A stretch of DNA of 58,798 nucleotides. It comes from CAYOSU01 sp964541255 (GTDB lineage Bacteria; Bacillota; Clostridia; Christensenellales; CAMQZB01). A model generated the notes under the pieces. That model was not told the DNA's origin and ran no database searches. It saw only the letters and a program-made list of their open reading frames with translations. Location of the stretch: positions 1 to 58,798 of the forward strand of contig CAZIPL010000005.1 in NCBI GenBank assembly GCA_964541255.1, read 5' to 3'. A program made the position numbers and the translations under genes. Positions 9,200 to 16,419 of the stretch are shown piece by piece; within the stretch, counting starts at the first letter, position 1, and every line of letters starts with the position of its first letter.

Positions 9200-10209
9200 T
9201 ATTCTTCCTCCGAAAGGTCGCTTGCAATATCTATAGCTTCCGCGTTATTTTCCGCTTCGATTTTACCCAAATCGTCTAAGTTTTCGGCTGTCGGGTTTTC
9301 ATATTCGAGATTATCCTCTTTTTCGACATTCGAAGTATCCGCCGATACGTTTTCGCTTGCGCCGTCAGCCGTCACCAAAATAGGTTCAGGCTTCACCGCA
9401 TGCCCCATAAGATTGAATTCGGGATGCTTTTTGTCTACTTTCACTATCGCGATTATGCAAGCTATTCCCGCCAATACCAAAATAATCGAAAGTGCTTGCG
9501 AAATCCTTATCGTTTCGCCCAAGATGTTTTTCAAGAAATACAAGCTGTCCGAACGAAGTCCCTCTATCCACGCTCTGCCCAGTCCGTAATAAACAAAGTA
9601 CGAACAGCAGCTTATGCCTTTCCAGTCGGGCTTTTTGATGTTGAGTATCAACAGTCCTATATACCCCACTAAGTTCCACATAGATTCATAGAAGAACGTC
9701 GCGTGATACCAACTGCCGTGAACGTTTACGGCAAACGGGAAAAACTGGAGCGCGGGATTTGTGATAAGCTGTCCGTAAGCTTCTTGATTGACGAAATTGC
9801 CCCAACGGCCTATGGATTGACCGATGATAACGCCTACGGCGAATAGATCGAGCATGGCAAGCATATCCTGCCACGTCATTTTCTTGATTTTCGCTATGAC
9901 GATTCCTGTTATTAGTCCGCCGATAATTCCGCCGTAAATGGCAAGTCCGCCGTCACGAATGGCGAATATTTTCGCGAACGTCCACGTTTCGTCCCAGTCC
10001 GTTATAACATAATATAATCTTGCGCCGATAATTCCGATAGGTATAGCAAAAAGTATTATGTCTAAAAGATCGTCGGGATTGAGCTTTTTATGCTTTGCCA
10101 AAAGAAGTATCGACGATACCCCCACGATCATTCCGCATACGATGATAATCGCATACCAATATATATCTATACCGAAAATCGAAAACGCTACTCTGTCAAT
10201 AGTTGGCAT
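9199..10209 (-). CDS. lgt: prolipoprotein diacylglyceryl transferase
   Basis: Membrane enzyme that attaches diacylglycerol from phosphatidylglycerol to the lipobox Cys of prolipoproteins, including the three lipoproteins in this window. Marks: DGGLAIYGGIIGG near residues 86-98, the signature GRWGNFVNQEAYG near 132-144, and YHATFFYE near 168-175. Seven membrane segments are apparent. The 336 residues exceed the usual ~270 because of an acidic, Glu/Asp/Asn-rich C-terminal extension (about 285-336) of unknown role. SD AGGAG; a good sigma-A-type promoter lies upstream. Confidence 0.95.
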   Translation of the reverse strand: MPTIDRVAFSIFGIDIYWYAIIIVCGMIVGVSSILLLAKHKKLNPDDLLDIILFAIPIGIIGARLYYVITDWDETWTFAKIFAIRDGGLAIYGGIIGGLITGIVIAKIKKMTWQDMLAMLDLFAVGVIIGQSIGRWGNFVNQEAYGQLITNPALQFFPFAVNVHGSWYHATFFYESMWNLVGYIGLLILNIKKPDWKGISCCSYFVYYGLGRAWIEGLRSDSLYFLKNILGETIRISQALSIILVLAGIACIIAIVKVDKKHPEFNLMGHAVKPEPILVTADGASENVSADTSNVEKEDNLEYENPTAENLDDLGKIEAENNAEAIDIASDLSEEE

Positions 10210-10251
10210 ATACCTCTCCTAAGTTTCAGACTTTACGTCTTGTTGAAAATC

Positions 10252-10280
10252 ATTTTAGCACTAATTTATTCAAATAGCAA
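10252..10280 (-). promoter_or_regulatory. promoter of lgt operon
   Basis: Minus strand -35 TTGCTA (10275-10280), 17-base spacer, -10 TAAAAT (10252-10257), about 43 bases before the lgt start. Confidence 0.7.
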
Positions 10281-10283
10281 GTC

Positions 10284-11006
10284 TCACGCAATACTTTCGA
10301 TAAAAGCAAGCGTTTCTTTGACGGCTTCCGACCACTGCTCGCCATTTGATATAGTAGCGACTCCGTCTCCGTCTTGCTCGCCGTAAGATCCGAAATACGC
10401 ATGGTTTCCGCCTTTTATGCAAATCTCTTTATATTTGCTTTTATCCACAAGCTCTCTTCTCTCAACAACCTTAGACATAGTCAAGACCTCGTCGTTTTCG
10501 CCGTAAAGCGAAAGAACGGGAATGCTTTTTTCGGTCAAGTCGCTTGCCGTATATGCGGCGAAAAAGATAAGCCCGTCGATTTTGTTTTCCGTTATCTCGA
10601 CGTACTTTGCCGCCATCGCACCACCCATCGAATGTCCGCCGATAAACACTTTTTCATAACTTCCCGCTTCCGCGACGGAATCGGCAGCGCTTATTCCGAA
10701 TATCGCCATATTGCACGGCATTTTGACAAGCGCGACGTCAACGCCGTTTTTCGCTAATTCGTGCATAATAGGCGCATAAGAGGTATATTCGACCTTTGCA
10801 CCCGGATAGAATATCAGCAAAGTTTCGTCTCCGTCACCGTCGAAAAACAGTCCGTAAGATTTCTCTTCGACAAATACCTCTTTGTTTGAAGACAGATATA
10901 CTTCGACGTCGACTGCTTTATAATAAGAAAAAAGATACCACGCGACAGCAAGAACTATCGCGATAACGACAAACGCCGTCAAAATTCTTTTTATGCTTTT
11001 TTTCAT
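10284..11006 (-). CDS. membrane-anchored alpha/beta hydrolase
   Basis: 240 residues from the ATG at 11006, which has GAGGAT six bases upstream; the longer open frame has no support. Residues ~7-27 form an N-terminal membrane anchor, placing the enzyme on the outer face. The nucleophile elbow is GGHSMGG, the likely acid is the Asp of YGENDEV, and the likely His is in GGNHAYFG. This arrangement matches the alpha/beta hydrolase fold seen in small extracellular esterases and dienelactone-hydrolase-like proteins. Substrate unknown. It appears monocistronic. Confidence 0.85.
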   Translation of the reverse strand: MKKSIKRILTAFVVIAIVLAVAWYLFSYYKAVDVEVYLSSNKEVFVEEKSYGLFFDGDGDETLLIFYPGAKVEYTSYAPIMHELAKNGVDVALVKMPCNMAIFGISAADSVAEAGSYEKVFIGGHSMGGAMAAKYVEITENKIDGLIFFAAYTASDLTEKSIPVLSLYGENDEVLTMSKVVERRELVDKSKYKEICIKGGNHAYFGSYGEQDGDGVATISNGEQWSEAVKETLAFIESIA

Positions 11007-11159
11007 TTTATATCCTCTCGTAATGCTTTTTATCGTTTCATAACTATAATTAAAGTTTAGCAAATCGCGAGCGATAAAACAAGATAATAAATCAAAAAGT
11101 CGAAGAATTTTGTCTAAACCTATCTTTTTCATACAACGCAAAAGGCGCAATATTTGATA

Positions 11160-11188
11160 TTGACACGAACGCATTCAAGTAGTATAAT
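11160..11188 (+). promoter_or_regulatory. consensus sigma-A promoter
   Basis: TTGACA (11160-11165), 17 bases, TATAAT (11183-11188): both hexamers are perfect. It drives the small Cys-rich protein gene starting at 11223, which suggests strong constitutive expression. Confidence 0.9.
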
Positions 11189-11222
11189 TTTTTCAATAAA
11201 ACAAATAATCGGAGGAAACTTT

Positions 11223-11582
11223 ATGAACAAAGAAGTTCTCGAATACGTCAAAGAACAGTCAAACGCGCTTCTTACAGCCCATTCTGCATGTCCCGAGGTC
11301 AAAGAGGCGGCAAGAAAATGGCTTGAAGCGGTCGGAACGGAAAACGAAAAAGCCGAAACTATCGCATACCTAAAAGAGCTTGAAGAGGACATCGAGCCTA
11401 TCGACGGACTTTTGGCATTCGCATCTTCTCCCGTTGCCGAAAAAGTCTTCGGAAAAGAGGGTGCGGAAAAGTTCCTCGAGCACGCAAAGGAGCTTAAAGC
11501 GTCGGGCGCAAAATATTGCGACTGCCCCGCTTGCAAAGCTTGCGAAAACATTCTTTCGAAAAAAGAAGAGCTTTTGGGATGA
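11223..11582 (+). CDS. small conserved protein with C-terminal Cys cluster
   Basis: 119 residues; start ATG at 11223 preceded by GGAGG. Mostly helical and acidic, ending in CDCPACKACENIL, four Cys that could bind metal or be redox active. I recognise the layout (MNKEVLEYVKE..., PIDGLLAFASS..., YCDCPAC) as a family common in Clostridia. As I recall, it is often mislabelled 'molecular chaperone Hsp90', although it shows no HSP90 domain. It has a perfect promoter and a strong terminator, so it is a highly expressed single-gene unit. Function unknown. Confidence 0.85.
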   Translation: MNKEVLEYVKEQSNALLTAHSACPEVKEAARKWLEAVGTENEKAETIAYLKELEEDIEPIDGLLAFASSPVAEKVFGKEGAEKFLEHAKELKASGAKYCDCPACKACENILSKKEELLG

Positions 11583-11714
11583 AACAACCATTTACTGTCT
11601 CCCCATAATCCACCAGCAGCATCCATTTATTCCAAAAAGTAGTATTTGAAGAAGTATAATCGACACAAACGACTTTTTGCCGCTCTGACACATTAATTTA
11701 ATTAATGAATTTAT

Positions 11715-11750
11715 AAAACTCGGCTTGATAAAAGTCGAGTTTTCTTTTTC
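11715..11750 (+). terminator. terminator
   Basis: Stem AAAACTCGGCTT / AAAGTCGAGTTTT with loop GATA, followed by CTTTTT. It ends the transcript from the perfect promoter at 11160. Confidence 0.9.
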
Positions 11751-11762
11751 AGCTTAAAAGTA

Positions 11763-11791
11763 TTGAATAAAACGGGAAATTATGATATACT
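11763..11791 (+). promoter_or_regulatory. promoter upstream of the palindromic leader and methyltransferase
   Basis: TTGAAT (11763-11768), 17-base spacer, TATACT (11786-11791). Transcription would start at about 11797, which is exactly the foot of the large inverted repeat. Confidence 0.65.
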
Positions 11792-11795
11792 AAAT

Positions 11796-11941
11796 TTGCG
11801 ACACAATTAAATAGCACAAAAGGCATATGGGAATAATATACCTTTTTTTGCATTGCCATAATATTTGAATTTGTCAAAAATGCAAATTCCGATTTATTAT
11901 GGTAATGTGGTTATTCCCATGCTGTTTTAATTGTGTCGCAA
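11796..11941 (+). repeat. 146-nt imperfect palindrome (large hairpin)
   Basis: Outer arms are a perfect 16-bp match: TTGCGACACAATTAAA (11796-11811) and its complement (11926-11941). Inside follow ATGGGAATAA/TTATTCCCAT, then a CCATAATA-type block and AATTTG/CAAATT around a nine-base loop. A ten-base insert in the left arm is the main asymmetry. There are no obvious target-site duplications. It may be the structured 5' leader of the methyltransferase mRNA, a separate small RNA ending at the next terminator, or a MITE-like insertion. Confidence 0.8.
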
Positions 11942-11960
11942 CACGGAGTTTGCGTTTTAT

Positions 11961-11987
11961 GTGCGTAACTTCGGTTGCGCACTTTTT
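11961..11987 (+). terminator. UUCG-capped terminator / attenuator before the methyltransferase gene
   Basis: GTGCGTAAC-TTCG-GTTGCGCAC followed by TTTTT. It lies between the palindrome and the methyltransferase start. The segment CGCAAC (11937-11942) at the end of the palindrome is complementary to GTTGCG (11974-11979) in the terminator's 3' arm, so folding of the palindrome and of the terminator could be linked. Confidence 0.75.
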
Positions 11988-12029
11988 ATTTATAAAGGTG
12001 CGACTTTATGGAAAAGGAACATCAAGAAT

Positions 12030-13082
12030 ATGGCGACAAACAGCAATCTGCAAATGTCAAGAGCAGGGAAAACCGACGAATTCTATACACAATTATCTAC
12101 CATTGAAGACGAATTAAGACATTATCGCAAATATTTTAAAGATAAAATTGTATTTTGTAATTGTGACGATCCATATGAAAGCAATTTTTTTAAGTATTTC
12201 GCCCTAAACTTTAATGCATTAGGGTTAAAAAAATTAATAACTACGTGTTATGCGACCTCTCCTATTTTCTACACTCAATTAAATATCTTCGGTGAAAACA
12301 AAAACATTAAATTAATACAGGAGGGGAAAAAGCCATATAAAATCGAAATTACCGAAGTCAAAGATTCCGACGGGAACGATACGGTTGATTTGTCAGATGT
12401 TTGCTATTTATTAAAAAACGACAAAAATGCTTTAACTCTATTAAAAGGCGATGGTGATTTTCGCTCGGAAGAATGTTTAAAGCTTTTGAAAGAAGCTGAT
12501 ATTGTCGTTACAAATCCTCCCTTTTCTTTATTGAAAGAATACTTACCTTTATTAGTCAACGAGCAAAAGAAATTCATAATATTAGGAAACATGAATCATG
12601 CAACTTGGGCTGAAACATTTCCATATTTTATAGAAAACAAAGTATGGTTGGGAGTTAATAGCGGACATTTTTGGTTTAAAGTACCTGATTATTATGAAGC
12701 AAAAGGGACTGATTATAAGCAAGACGATACTGGACAAAAATGGCGAAGATTAGGAAATATTTGTTGGTTTACAAATCTTGATCTTGCTATAAGACATATC
12801 CCTTTAGACCTATATAAAAAGTATACACCAGAAAATTATCCGAAATACGACACCTATGAAGCGATAGATTGCGGTTATGTACAAGATATCCCGTATGACA
12901 CCGATAAAATTATAGGTGTACCATTAACGTTTTTGGCAAAACATTGCAAAGAACAGTTTAGAATCGTCGGAGAATTACATACCGGTTCAGGGAATAAATA
13001 TGATTTCGCCTTTCCGAAAATAAATGGTAAGAATAAGTATATCCGAATTTTAATACAAAATATAAACCCCAAAAAGGAATAA
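12030..13082 (+). CDS. adenine-specific DNA methyltransferase, EcoRI family
   Basis: About 350 residues from ATG 12030 (AAAAGGA upstream). Predicted to methylate adenine in a specific DNA site using S-adenosylmethionine. The catalytic motif IV is NPPF in VVTNPPFSLLKEYLPLL. FCNCDDPYESNFFKYF is in the position of the cofactor-binding region, as in the EcoRI methylase family (PF13651 type). Other family marks are RAGKTDEFYTQ near the start, WLGVNSGHFWF, and WRRLGNICWFTNLD. Six bases separate it from the DUF262-HNH gene, so they form one operon. Codon use is more AT-rich (TTA, ATA, AAA) than in neighbours, suggesting transfer. The recognition sequence cannot be predicted. Confidence 0.9.
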   Translation: MATNSNLQMSRAGKTDEFYTQLSTIEDELRHYRKYFKDKIVFCNCDDPYESNFFKYFALNFNALGLKKLITTCYATSPIFYTQLNIFGENKNIKLIQEGKKPYKIEITEVKDSDGNDTVDLSDVCYLLKNDKNALTLLKGDGDFRSEECLKLLKEADIVVTNPPFSLLKEYLPLLVNEQKKFIILGNMNHATWAETFPYFIENKVWLGVNSGHFWFKVPDYYEAKGTDYKQDDTGQKWRRLGNICWFTNLDLAIRHIPLDLYKKYTPENYPKYDTYEAIDCGYVQDIPYDTDKIIGVPLTFLAKHCKEQFRIVGELHTGSGNKYDFAFPKINGKNKYIRILIQNINPKKE

Positions 13083-13088
13083 AAAATT

Positions 13089-14201
13089 ATGAAAATCGAA
13101 AGAGCACAAATCCCAATCAAAGAATTGGTTAAAGGTTATGAGGAAAATGGCATAGACGGCGTTGAGGGCATTGTTGCATATGACGGCAAATTAGACGTTC
13201 GTCCTCCTTATCAAAGAGAATATGTGTATGCTCAAAAAGAACGTGACGAAGTAATACGAACGATTAAAAAAGGATTCCCGCTCAATATTATGTATTGGGC
13301 AAAAAGCGAAGATGGATACTACGAGTTAATGGACGGACAACAACGAACCATTTCTATATGTCGCTATGCCGCTGAAAGCGAACGTACTTTTACCGTTGAT
13401 GAAAAATATTATTTTAATCTAGAAAAAGATATTCAGAAACAAATCAACGATTATATGTTAGATATATATATTTGCGACGGAAACCCATCCGAAATTCACG
13501 AGTGGTTTAAGGTTATCAATATAGCCGGAAAACCTTTAACCGCACAAGAATTGAGAAACACCGCATATACAGGAAGTTGGTTGTCGGATGCGAAATTACA
13601 TTTTTCAAAACCAACTTGTGCCGCATACAATATGGGAAAAGACTATATCAGCGGCTCCCCCATACGACAGGAATATTTAGAAAAAGCAATTGAATGGATC
13701 GCAGCACGCGACGGGTTATCTTCTGTGGAAGAATATATGGCTCTTCATCAACACGATGAAAACGCAAATCAAATGTGGATTTATTATAAGCGAATTATCG
13801 AATGGGTTGAAACGATTTTTCCACAAAAAAGAAAGGAGATGAAAGGAATTGAATGGGGATTATTATATAACGCATATAAAGATATTGAATTAGATCCGAC
13901 TGCTCTTGAATTAAAAATAAAAACTCTTATGATTGACGACGATGTTACAAATAAAAAAGGCATATATCCGTATGTTTTAACCGGGAAAGAAAAGTATTTA
14001 AACATACGAACATTTTCTGAGAACCAAAAAAGAGCAGCTTACGAGCGTCAAAACGGTATTTGTAGTAAATGCGGTAAACAATTCCAGTTGTACGAAATGG
14101 AAGCGGATCATATAACACCTTGGCATTTAGGAGGTAAAACCAACGCTGAAAACTGTCAAATGCTCTGCATGGAATGCAATCGCAGAAAATCAGGAAAATA
14201 G
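13089..14201 (+). CDS. DUF262 (ParB/GmrS-like) - HNH endonuclease fusion
   Basis: 370 residues. The N-terminal DUF262 domain carries the diagnostic MDGQQRTISI (DGQQR at residues 82-86), a nucleotide-binding/hydrolysis motif related to ParB/Srx. The C-terminus (325-370) is an HNH nuclease with zinc-type Cys pairs: CSKC at 325-328, catalytic ADHI at 339-342, and CMEC at 360-363. This domain order resembles a single-chain GmrSD-type restriction enzyme. Its partner gene is an adenine methyltransferase, which makes a type II-like restriction role plausible. Studied GmrSD enzymes cut modified DNA, however, so the logic here is open. AT-rich codon use matches the methyltransferase. Confidence 0.9.
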   Translation: MKIERAQIPIKELVKGYEENGIDGVEGIVAYDGKLDVRPPYQREYVYAQKERDEVIRTIKKGFPLNIMYWAKSEDGYYELMDGQQRTISICRYAAESERTFTVDEKYYFNLEKDIQKQINDYMLDIYICDGNPSEIHEWFKVINIAGKPLTAQELRNTAYTGSWLSDAKLHFSKPTCAAYNMGKDYISGSPIRQEYLEKAIEWIAARDGLSSVEEYMALHQHDENANQMWIYYKRIIEWVETIFPQKRKEMKGIEWGLLYNAYKDIELDPTALELKIKTLMIDDDVTNKKGIYPYVLTGKEKYLNIRTFSENQKRAAYERQNGICSKCGKQFQLYEMEADHITPWHLGGKTNAENCQMLCMECNRRKSGK

Positions 14202-14256
14202 AAGTTAAAACACATATACTACGCTCAATATAATTAAGTCGCATTTTTGCAAAGTA

Positions 14257-14297
14257 AAACAGCTTGCGTCATTATAAACGCAAGCCGCTTTTTATTT
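14257..14297. terminator. bidirectional terminator between nuclease gene and araA
   Basis: Stem GCTTGCGT (14262-14269) / ACGCAAGC (14278-14285) flanked by A-rich and T-rich sequence, between two convergent genes. Confidence 0.8.
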
Positions 14298-14326
14298 TCT
14301 CATTCGTTATTCTTTCGGGGAAGGAG

Positions 14327-15721
14327 TTATCCTATTTCGACAAATTCCGCGCCGTTAATCTCGGCGAACAATCTCATTTCGTCTGCGGTAAGCGACGTCG
14401 AAACGACGGTATGATGCGCTCCGCCTGCTTCGAGCCATGCTTTTACGCCGCTCTTGAAATCGGGTTTAATCTTCCACATAACTCTCGCAACGGGAAGGTT
14501 GGGCATAGTTTCGGGCTGCTTAACGAGCTCGACATGCGCGCAAATGATTCTATACCATTCGCCCATATCGACCATACAAACGGCGATTCCGTCTCCGGTC
14601 GTTCCGTCGAATACCAATCTCGCGGGATCTTCTTTTCCACCGATTCCGAGAGGATGTACTTCGATTTTGGGTTTGTTGCCTGCCAGCGTCGGGCAAACCT
14701 CGAGCATATGAGATTCCAAAACGAGCTCTTCGTTTTCGGTGAGGTCATAAGTATAATCTTCCATAAACGCCGTAGCGCCCTCTCTACCCTCTGCCATTTT
14801 CTTCATGATAGCGCAAAAAGCCGCAATCTTCCAATCGCCCTCCGCACCGAAGCCGTAGCCTTGTTCCATAAGACGCTGTGCGGACATACCGAAAAGCTGT
14901 TTAAGTCCGTGAAGATCTTGGAAGTTGGTTGAGAATGCTTTATAATTTCCCGCCGCAAAGAAACGCTTCAATGCGATTTCATACTTAACCTGCTCCTTAA
15001 CGGCAGCGATATTATCTGTATTAAGGTCATACTTTTCCAAAATCTCGGCATAAAGCGCATCGACCTCTTCGTCGGTCACCTTGTTTATCTCTTCGACAAC
15101 GTCTCCGATTCCGTAATAGTCCGTCTGCCAACCGAAATCGATATGAGCCTGAACTCTATCGCCGTCCGTTACGGCAACCTCTCTCATATTGTCGCCGAAA
15201 CGGCAAATCTTGAGGTTTCTCGAAAAATCAACGCCCTTAATGACAGATACCCAAGATCTGATTTCTTTAAGAACGCTTTCGTGCTTATAATATCCGACAA
15301 CGCTCTTTCTTACGATGCCCATACGAGTGAGAATATATCCGAGCTCTCTGTCGCCGTGAGCAGCCTGATTGAGGTTCATGAAGTCCATATCGATCGTTGC
15401 ATACGGAAGCTTTTCATTGAACTGCGTATGCAAGTGCAAAAGAGGCTTGTTGAGTATCTTCAATCCCTTGATCCACATTTTCGCAGGGCTGAACGTATGG
15501 CACCAAACCATAACGCCGATAACTTCGTCGTCATAATCGATCTCTTTGATTGCTTTTTCGATCTTTTCGGATGTCGTCATAACGCCGCCGAATGTAATCT
15601 CGATTCCGCCGACCGCTTCGTTCAAAAAGCTTATCATTTCGAGCGAGTCTTTTTCGACCTGCTTAAGCGTTTCTTCGCCGTATAAAAACTGGCTTCCCGT
15701 TAAAAAACAAACTTTTTTCAT
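14327..15721 (-). CDS. araA: L-arabinose isomerase
   Basis: Converts L-arabinose to L-ribulose in the cytoplasm. At 464 residues it is a little shorter than the ~500 of enteric enzymes. Marks: the N-terminal FLTGSQFLYGEETL, the segment MVWCHTFSPAKMWI, LLHLHTQFN, and the metal-site region GFGAEGDWKIAAF, in order and spacing typical of AraA. The start overlaps the end of araD by four bases (ATGA), with GGAG just upstream inside araD. Last gene of the GH51-araB-araD-araA unit. Confidence 0.95.
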   Translation of the reverse strand: MKKVCFLTGSQFLYGEETLKQVEKDSLEMISFLNEAVGGIEITFGGVMTTSEKIEKAIKEIDYDDEVIGVMVWCHTFSPAKMWIKGLKILNKPLLHLHTQFNEKLPYATIDMDFMNLNQAAHGDRELGYILTRMGIVRKSVVGYYKHESVLKEIRSWVSVIKGVDFSRNLKICRFGDNMREVAVTDGDRVQAHIDFGWQTDYYGIGDVVEEINKVTDEEVDALYAEILEKYDLNTDNIAAVKEQVKYEIALKRFFAAGNYKAFSTNFQDLHGLKQLFGMSAQRLMEQGYGFGAEGDWKIAAFCAIMKKMAEGREGATAFMEDYTYDLTENEELVLESHMLEVCPTLAGNKPKIEVHPLGIGGKEDPARLVFDGTTGDGIAVCMVDMGEWYRIICAHVELVKQPETMPNLPVARVMWKIKPDFKSGVKAWLEAGGAHHTVVSTSLTADEMRLFAEINGAEFVEIG

Positions 15722-16419
15722 TTTTTATCTCCTTGTCCGTAATAGGCATTTTTGCCGTGTTTCCTTAAATAATGTTTGTCGAGCAGATATCCGTCAACCC
15801 TCTCGACGTCTGGGTTTATCTGCCTTGTTTTGAGGCACATTTCCGCAACCGCTTCGAGCGTAACCGCCGCTTCGACAGCCTTTTCGGGAGTTTTTCCCCA
15901 AGCAAAAGGTCCGTGATTTTTGATTAGTACCGCTGGGATTGCATTTTCGTCCAAGTTTTCGAAAGTTTCGATAATGACCTTGCCTGTGTTCTTTTCGTAT
16001 TCGCTTTCGATTTCTTCTTTCGAAAGGGCTCTCGCGCAAGGAATATCGCCGTAAAAACAATCCGCATGCGTCGTGCCGTAAGCGACAATGGGCTTACCGC
16101 TTTGCGCAAAAGCCGTCGCGTTTATCGAATGCGTATGAACAACTCCGCCGATTTCGGGGAACGCTTTATATAATTCCAAATGCGTGGGGGTGTCGGATGA
16201 CGGTCTCAAAGCCCCCTCTACGATGTTCCCGTCCAAGTCAACGACGACTATGTCGTCAACCGTCATGGAATCGTAAGAAACTCCGCTCGGCTTAATCGCG
16301 ACCAAGCCTTTCTCTCTGTCGATTCCGCTTACGTTACCCCAAGTCAAAACGACGAGTCCGTGCTTTACTAAGTCTAAGTTCGCCTTAAAAACTCTTTCTT
16401 TCAATTCATGCATACTCAT
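15718..16419 (-). CDS. araD: L-ribulose-5-phosphate 4-epimerase
   Basis: Class II aldolase-fold enzyme giving D-xylulose 5-phosphate from L-ribulose 5-phosphate. 233 residues, normal. Substrate and zinc-binding marks: LTWGNVSGID, KPSGVSYD, RPSSDTPTHLELY, VVHTHSINATAFAQ (zinc His pair), and the downstream HADCFYGDIPC. Overlaps araB by four bases and araA by four, a tightly coupled trio. Confidence 0.95.
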   Translation of the reverse strand: MSMHELKERVFKANLDLVKHGLVVLTWGNVSGIDREKGLVAIKPSGVSYDSMTVDDIVVVDLDGNIVEGALRPSSDTPTHLELYKAFPEIGGVVHTHSINATAFAQSGKPIVAYGTTHADCFYGDIPCARALSKEEIESEYEKNTGKVIIETFENLDENAIPAVLIKNHGPFAWGKTPEKAVEAAVTLEAVAEMCLKTRQINPDVERVDGYLLDKHYLRKHGKNAYYGQGDKK

